Assembly: GCA_027488215.1 (NCBI GenBank)
Contig: JAIYCB010000032.1
Span: 53,946-117,945 of the forward strand
Direction: 5' to 3'
Length of the DNA: 64,000 nt
Source: Comamonadaceae bacterium
Lineage (GTDB): Bacteria > Pseudomonadota > Gammaproteobacteria > Burkholderiales > Burkholderiaceae_C
Positions 60,949-64,000 of the stretch are shown piece after piece. Every line of letters begins with the position of its first letter. Position 1 is the first letter of the stretch. Below the pieces are notes generated by a model. That model had not been told where the DNA came from. It searched no databases and was given only the letters and a program-made list of their open reading frames with translations. The translations under genes and the position numbers were made by a program.

Positions 60949-62925
60949 CTACCCAGGCATCTGAAAACCACTGATCGGTGGCAAGGGCTCCAGCACTGCA
61001 AAACCACGGTCAAAGGTGTCGAGCAGAGACAGGAACTCTTCAAACTGAGGGCGCGACCCTTTCAGCGCCATGCGACCGCTGTCCAGCGCCTCGGCAAAAC
61101 TCAGCTGCTCGAGAGAAATGTCATCGAGCGTGGCGCGGCTCAGGTGCAATTGCACATCCACCGCGCCAACAGGTTCTTCGCAGGCATGGCGCAACACACC
61201 ATTGGACAGTGTCAATACATGGCTGGCGTCTGGATCGCTAAAAATCCAATGCATCACCAGCCGAATGTGCGCTGCGCGAGGTCCGTTCAGGCGCATGGCT
61301 AAATAATCAAAATAGTGTGACAGGGGTAACGCACGGATCATGTCGCGGCTGGCCGCCATCCCTGATGCCATGCGCGGTGGCCCCTGACGCAGCTCACGGG
61401 CGCCTTGGAGGTAAGCATTGCGCCAAGTGGATGACTCGGTCTGATAACCCAGTTGCTCCATGGCTTGGGCGCACAGACGCCGCGCTTCGGCGCAAGTCGG
61501 ATCTACCCACACAATCCGGGCACAGATATCGGCCACCCAACGGTATTCACCAGCGTCCAGGTCGGCACGTGCCTTGCTTAATACGGCGTCCACGCCGCCC
61601 ATGTACTCGATGGTCTTGCGCGCCTGTGCTTCACGCGGCAACGGGTCGAGGAATGCAGGGTGGCCTTCATAGGCACCCAGATAGCGCTGGTACACGGCCT
61701 TCACGTTGTGCTTGAGGTGACCGTAAAAGCTGTGAGTCGACCAATCCTGTTGGAGCACCTCTGGCAAGCGAATGGCTTCGGCAATGTCGCCACCAGTGTG
61801 CCCATGGTTCATCAACCGCAATGTCTGGTCATGCACGAATTTGTAGAGATCGTGCTGGCGAAGCAGGTACTCCCCCATGGACTGACTACCCCAGACCGGC
61901 CAATGATGCTGGGCAATCAACACATCACTATGGGGGGCATAACGTTGGCGGGCACCAGCCAAATAGCTCGCCCAGGCACGCGCGTCGCGCACCTGGGCAC
62001 CACGCAAGGGCAGCAGGTTGTGAAAATTGTGGCTGGTCATCTCGGCCATGTTGAGCACGCGCAAACCCGGGTGGTGAATGATCATCTCGGCAGGGGCTTC
62101 AGCACCCGGAGTCAACTCGAACACGCATTCGATGCCATCCACCTCGAAACTTTCCACCGGTTGGGTGATCAGCCGATTGGGCGCAATCAGTGTGACGGTA
62201 CCGGCTGAAACTGCTTTGCCCAATCCGGCATCCACCTGACCGAGTTCGCCGCGGGGCAGCAATGCACCGTACTGGAACAATGCACGACGTGTCATGGCAT
62301 TGCCTGCCATCACGGTTTCGCTGATGGCGTCGTCCATGAATCCCACAGGGGCAATCACCTGCACACGGCCTGCCAGGACGTCAGCCTCGTCGATGACGCC
62401 ACGCACGCCACCAAAATGATCCACATGACTGTGCGTATAAACCACCGCCACCACTGGCTTTTGTGGCCGGTGCTGGTGGTACAAGGACAGCGCCGCAGCG
62501 GCAACCTGGGTAGACGTGAGCGGGTCAATGATGACCAGTCCTGTGTCACCCTCCAGAATGGTCATGTTGGCCAGATCCATACCGCGAACCTGGTAAACAC
62601 GATCACAGACTTTGAACAAGCCAGTGACCATATTGAGGCGGGCATGTCGCCAAAGACCAGGGTGCACGCTGTCGGGCGCCTGTTCATTCGCCAGAAAACC
62701 ATAGGCCTTCAGATTCCAAACTGGGCGGCCGTTGGGGCGCAGCACGCCCTCGGGTGGCAAGGCAGCCAACAGACCCCGGCGCGCATCGTCAAACGCACGG
62801 TCATCGTGCAAGGGCAAATGCAGACGCTGGGAGGCTTGACAAGCACGGGTGTGCATCGAGGCTGGTTGGGGATCTTCTTTCGCCAGGTTTTGATCAAGCT
62901 TCAGATGAGATGTTTCAGAGGTCAT
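60949..62925 (-). CDS. Alkylsulfatase-type metallo-beta-lactamase-fold hydrolase (SdsA1-like)
   Basis: From ATG 62925 the 658-residue protein has the SdsA1 layout: a metallo-beta-lactamase domain with VVYTHSHVDHFGGVRGVID (metal ligands H165, H167, D169, H170) and further ligands in NMAEMTSHNFHNLLPLRG and AQHHWPVWG. An alkylsulfatase dimerisation domain (about 400-520, KTIEYMGGVDAVLSKARADL) and an SCP2-like C-terminal domain follow. SdsA1-type enzymes hydrolyse primary alkyl sulfates to alcohol and sulfate. The family usually has an export signal; here the N-terminus (MTSETSHLKLDQNLAKEDPQ) is hydrophilic, so a cytoplasmic location is likely. A TTG start at 62973 does not add a signal. Confidence 0.87.
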   Translation of the reverse strand: MTSETSHLKLDQNLAKEDPQPASMHTRACQASQRLHLPLHDDRAFDDARRGLLAALPPEGVLRPNGRPVWNLKAYGFLANEQAPDSVHPGLWRHARLNMVTGLFKVCDRVYQVRGMDLANMTILEGDTGLVIIDPLTSTQVAAAALSLYHQHRPQKPVVAVVYTHSHVDHFGGVRGVIDEADVLAGRVQVIAPVGFMDDAISETVMAGNAMTRRALFQYGALLPRGELGQVDAGLGKAVSAGTVTLIAPNRLITQPVESFEVDGIECVFELTPGAEAPAEMIIHHPGLRVLNMAEMTSHNFHNLLPLRGAQVRDARAWASYLAGARQRYAPHSDVLIAQHHWPVWGSQSMGEYLLRQHDLYKFVHDQTLRLMNHGHTGGDIAEAIRLPEVLQQDWSTHSFYGHLKHNVKAVYQRYLGAYEGHPAFLDPLPREAQARKTIEYMGGVDAVLSKARADLDAGEYRWVADICARIVWVDPTCAEARRLCAQAMEQLGYQTESSTWRNAYLQGARELRQGPPRMASGMAASRDMIRALPLSHYFDYLAMRLNGPRAAHIRLVMHWIFSDPDASHVLTLSNGVLRHACEEPVGAVDVQLHLSRATLDDISLEQLSFAEALDSGRMALKGSRPQFEEFLSLLDTFDRGFAVLEPLPPISGFQMPG

Positions 62926-63078
62926 AGGTTGAAGAGACAACAAGTCGCGCTGTGTGACGAACTTTGGCTGCAAAAAATGGATACGAATCAGACGCTTTGC
63001 GAACCCTTTGCAATCGCATGATGTGCGAGCCGATTGGAATCAAACACATGGTTTTCCCTTGGTTCTTCAATCTGACGC

Positions 63079-63108
63079 TTGACAAGTGTTATTTGGCAGA
63101 ATTATTGT
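63079..63108 (+). promoter_or_regulatory. Candidate sigma-70 promoter for tetR
   Basis: TTGACA at 63079-63084 and TATTGT at 63103-63108, spaced 18 bp, form a good -35 and a moderate -10. The perfect palindrome begins at the next base, so transcription would start within the operator. Confidence 0.55.
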
Positions 63109-63126
63109 GAACATGAATTCATGTTC
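63109..63126. promoter_or_regulatory. Perfect 18-bp palindrome, likely TetR operator
   Basis: GAACATGAATTCATGTTC reads the same on both strands over all 18 bases. It abuts the candidate promoter and lies 79 bases before the tetR ATG, the position expected for autorepression by the TetR-family protein. Confidence 0.75.
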
Positions 63127-63205
63127 TTTATTTTGCTTTTGAGAGCCGCACTTGTCCACAATTCCATTGATTGCTTCTGTAACGTCTAGAAAACCAGCTT
63201 TAAAA

Positions 63206-63934
63206 ATGGAGAAAAAAACCACCGAGGCTGTCATCAAGGCCTTTCCGGCCAAACAACACAGGTCAGAGCAAACCCACGAAAAATTACTGCAATCAGGTCT
63301 TGATTTGTTGCGCGATGGGGTTTTCGATGACATTTCCATTGCGCAAATTGCTGCCCGAGCAGGATGCTCTGTGGGTTCCTTCTATTTGAGATTTCGCAAC
63401 AAAGAGGCTTTTTTCAAATTCCTCATTGAAAGCATCAGCGAAACATTACAAGCAGACCTGCAGGCCAATCTCACCCCAGAAAGCATCAAAGGACTCACCT
63501 TGGCTCAAACGGTGCGCCACTGTGTAGATCATTATGTGGAGACAAACCGACAATACGAAAGCATTGTCCGCGCCGCTGTGCAATACAGCATCAACGACAG
63601 CGATGACTGGCAACCCGTTCGGGACAATGGGTTGAAGCTGCATGATCACTACATTGATTTGATCCTCAGTAAATTAAGAAAAGCAAACCAAGAAGAAGCC
63701 CGGCAGCAACTGGTTGTCGGCTTGCAAATCATCAGTGGTCATTTGGTCAACAGCATTACTCACCCGGTAAACCGCTTACCCCTGCATGACCCCAACCTCA
63801 CCTATTGGCTGTTTGAAGTGGTGATGCACTGCATGAAGGTCAAGCTACCAACACACGCTATACCGCAGCAAAAAAAGACATGCTTACGTATCGCACCCCC
63901 CAAGAAGAAAGTCACAACCCAGAGGAGCAAATGA
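63206..63934 (+). CDS. TetR-family transcriptional regulator
   Basis: From ATG 63206 the product has 242 residues. The helix-turn-helix is near 35-75 (DDISIAQIAARAGCSVGSFY followed by LRFRNKEAFFKFLIE). A C-terminal ligand domain and a lysine-rich basic tail ending KKKVTTQRSK follow. A TTG start at 63152 would add 18 residues. TetR regulators usually repress adjacent genes until a hydrophobic ligand binds. It is divergent from the alkylsulfatase-like gene and its stop lies one base before the alcohol dehydrogenase start, so it likely controls both. Confidence 0.87.
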   Translation: MEKKTTEAVIKAFPAKQHRSEQTHEKLLQSGLDLLRDGVFDDISIAQIAARAGCSVGSFYLRFRNKEAFFKFLIESISETLQADLQANLTPESIKGLTLAQTVRHCVDHYVETNRQYESIVRAAVQYSINDSDDWQPVRDNGLKLHDHYIDLILSKLRKANQEEARQQLVVGLQIISGHLVNSITHPVNRLPLHDPNLTYWLFEVVMHCMKVKLPTHAIPQQKKTCLRIAPPKKKVTTQRSK

Positions 63935-63935
63935 C

Positions 63936-64000
63936 ATGAAAGCTGCTGTTTTTCATGGCCCAGGTCAGCCCATGACCATCGAGAACATCGAGATCGAAAA
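63936..64000 (+). CDS. Zinc-type (MDR) alcohol dehydrogenase, N-terminal fragment
   Basis: The last 65 bases encode MKAAVFHGPGQPMTIENIEI, the typical first strand of medium-chain zinc alcohol dehydrogenases. The gene runs off the window. GGAG lies about eight bases before the ATG, within the end of tetR. It would oxidise an alcohol, fitting an alkylsulfatase product. Only the family can be stated. Confidence 0.75.
   Translation, partial: MKAAVFHGPGQPMTIENIEIE

Overview
The window is chromosomal DNA of a betaproteobacterium, most likely Burkholderiales and close to Comamonadaceae. This is inferred from the moderately high GC content, four intact Bug/TctC-type tripartite tricarboxylate receptors, the block folC - SPOR protein - cvpA - purF - metZ - gltX, the classical two-domain ArgA, and many aromatic or organic-acid catabolic clusters under GntR, MarR, IclR and TetR regulators. 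There is no rRNA, CRISPR array, transposase, phage module or plasmid origin.

Layout. 1-2058: 5' part of an HrpA-type helicase (minus) and argA. 2059-7110: a GntR regulator, a VanA-like Rieske oxygenase and a stand-alone [2Fe-2S] ferredoxin as one minus-strand operon, divergent from a TonB-dependent receptor. 7138-8028: a doubtful 86-codon frame and a membrane-anchored Mrr-like protein. 8079-14548: a TauD/TfdA dioxygenase divergent from an operon of two Bug receptors, an RraA-like aldolase, LeuC/LeuD-like aconitase subunits and an ornithine cyclodeaminase/mu-crystallin protein. 14645-17487: small unknown proteins, a DUF4156/RcsF-like lipoprotein, a DAO-family oxidase and a cysteine-free glutaredoxin-fold protein. 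17598-18673: tRNA-Pro(GGG), a MerR regulator and a tRNA-Ala/Glu/Asp array with a clear terminator. 18749-25515: gltX, metZ, purF, cvpA, SPOR protein and folC on the minus strand. 25566-36024: housekeeping genes (yffB-like, ppnP, argG, murB, yajQ) mixed with a Bug receptor, a PF10014 dioxygenase, a MesD-like core methionine synthase, a luciferase-like oxidoreductase and an acyl-CoA ligase. 36224-37367: an HTH-receiver protein and a ComEA-like protein. 37442-44763: a fused HyuA-HyuB 5-oxoprolinase/hydantoinase and its MarR-like regulator, divergent from a TRAP transporter. 44825-49649: rdgC, crcB, a flavin monooxygenase and an intradiol dioxygenase, followed by a duplicated crcB 3' fragment and a decayed Bug receptor fragment.

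49658-64000 is the most unusual part. An IclR regulator is divergent from seven co-directional genes: acyl-CoA dehydrogenase, Bug receptor, second acyl-CoA dehydrogenase, ADP-forming acyl-CoA ligase, two tandem DUF1254/DUF1214 proteins and a long-chain AMP-forming acyl-CoA ligase. Convergent to these is an alkylsulfatase-type metallo-beta-lactamase protein with no visible signal peptide. Divergent from that are a TetR regulator, with a perfect 18-bp palindrome at its promoter, and a zinc alcohol dehydrogenase running off the edge. Together they could form an inducible route from an alkyl sulfate or alcohol through an acid to an acyl-CoA. The substrate and the role of the DUF1254 pair are unknown. 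This is the best candidate for an undescribed system here.
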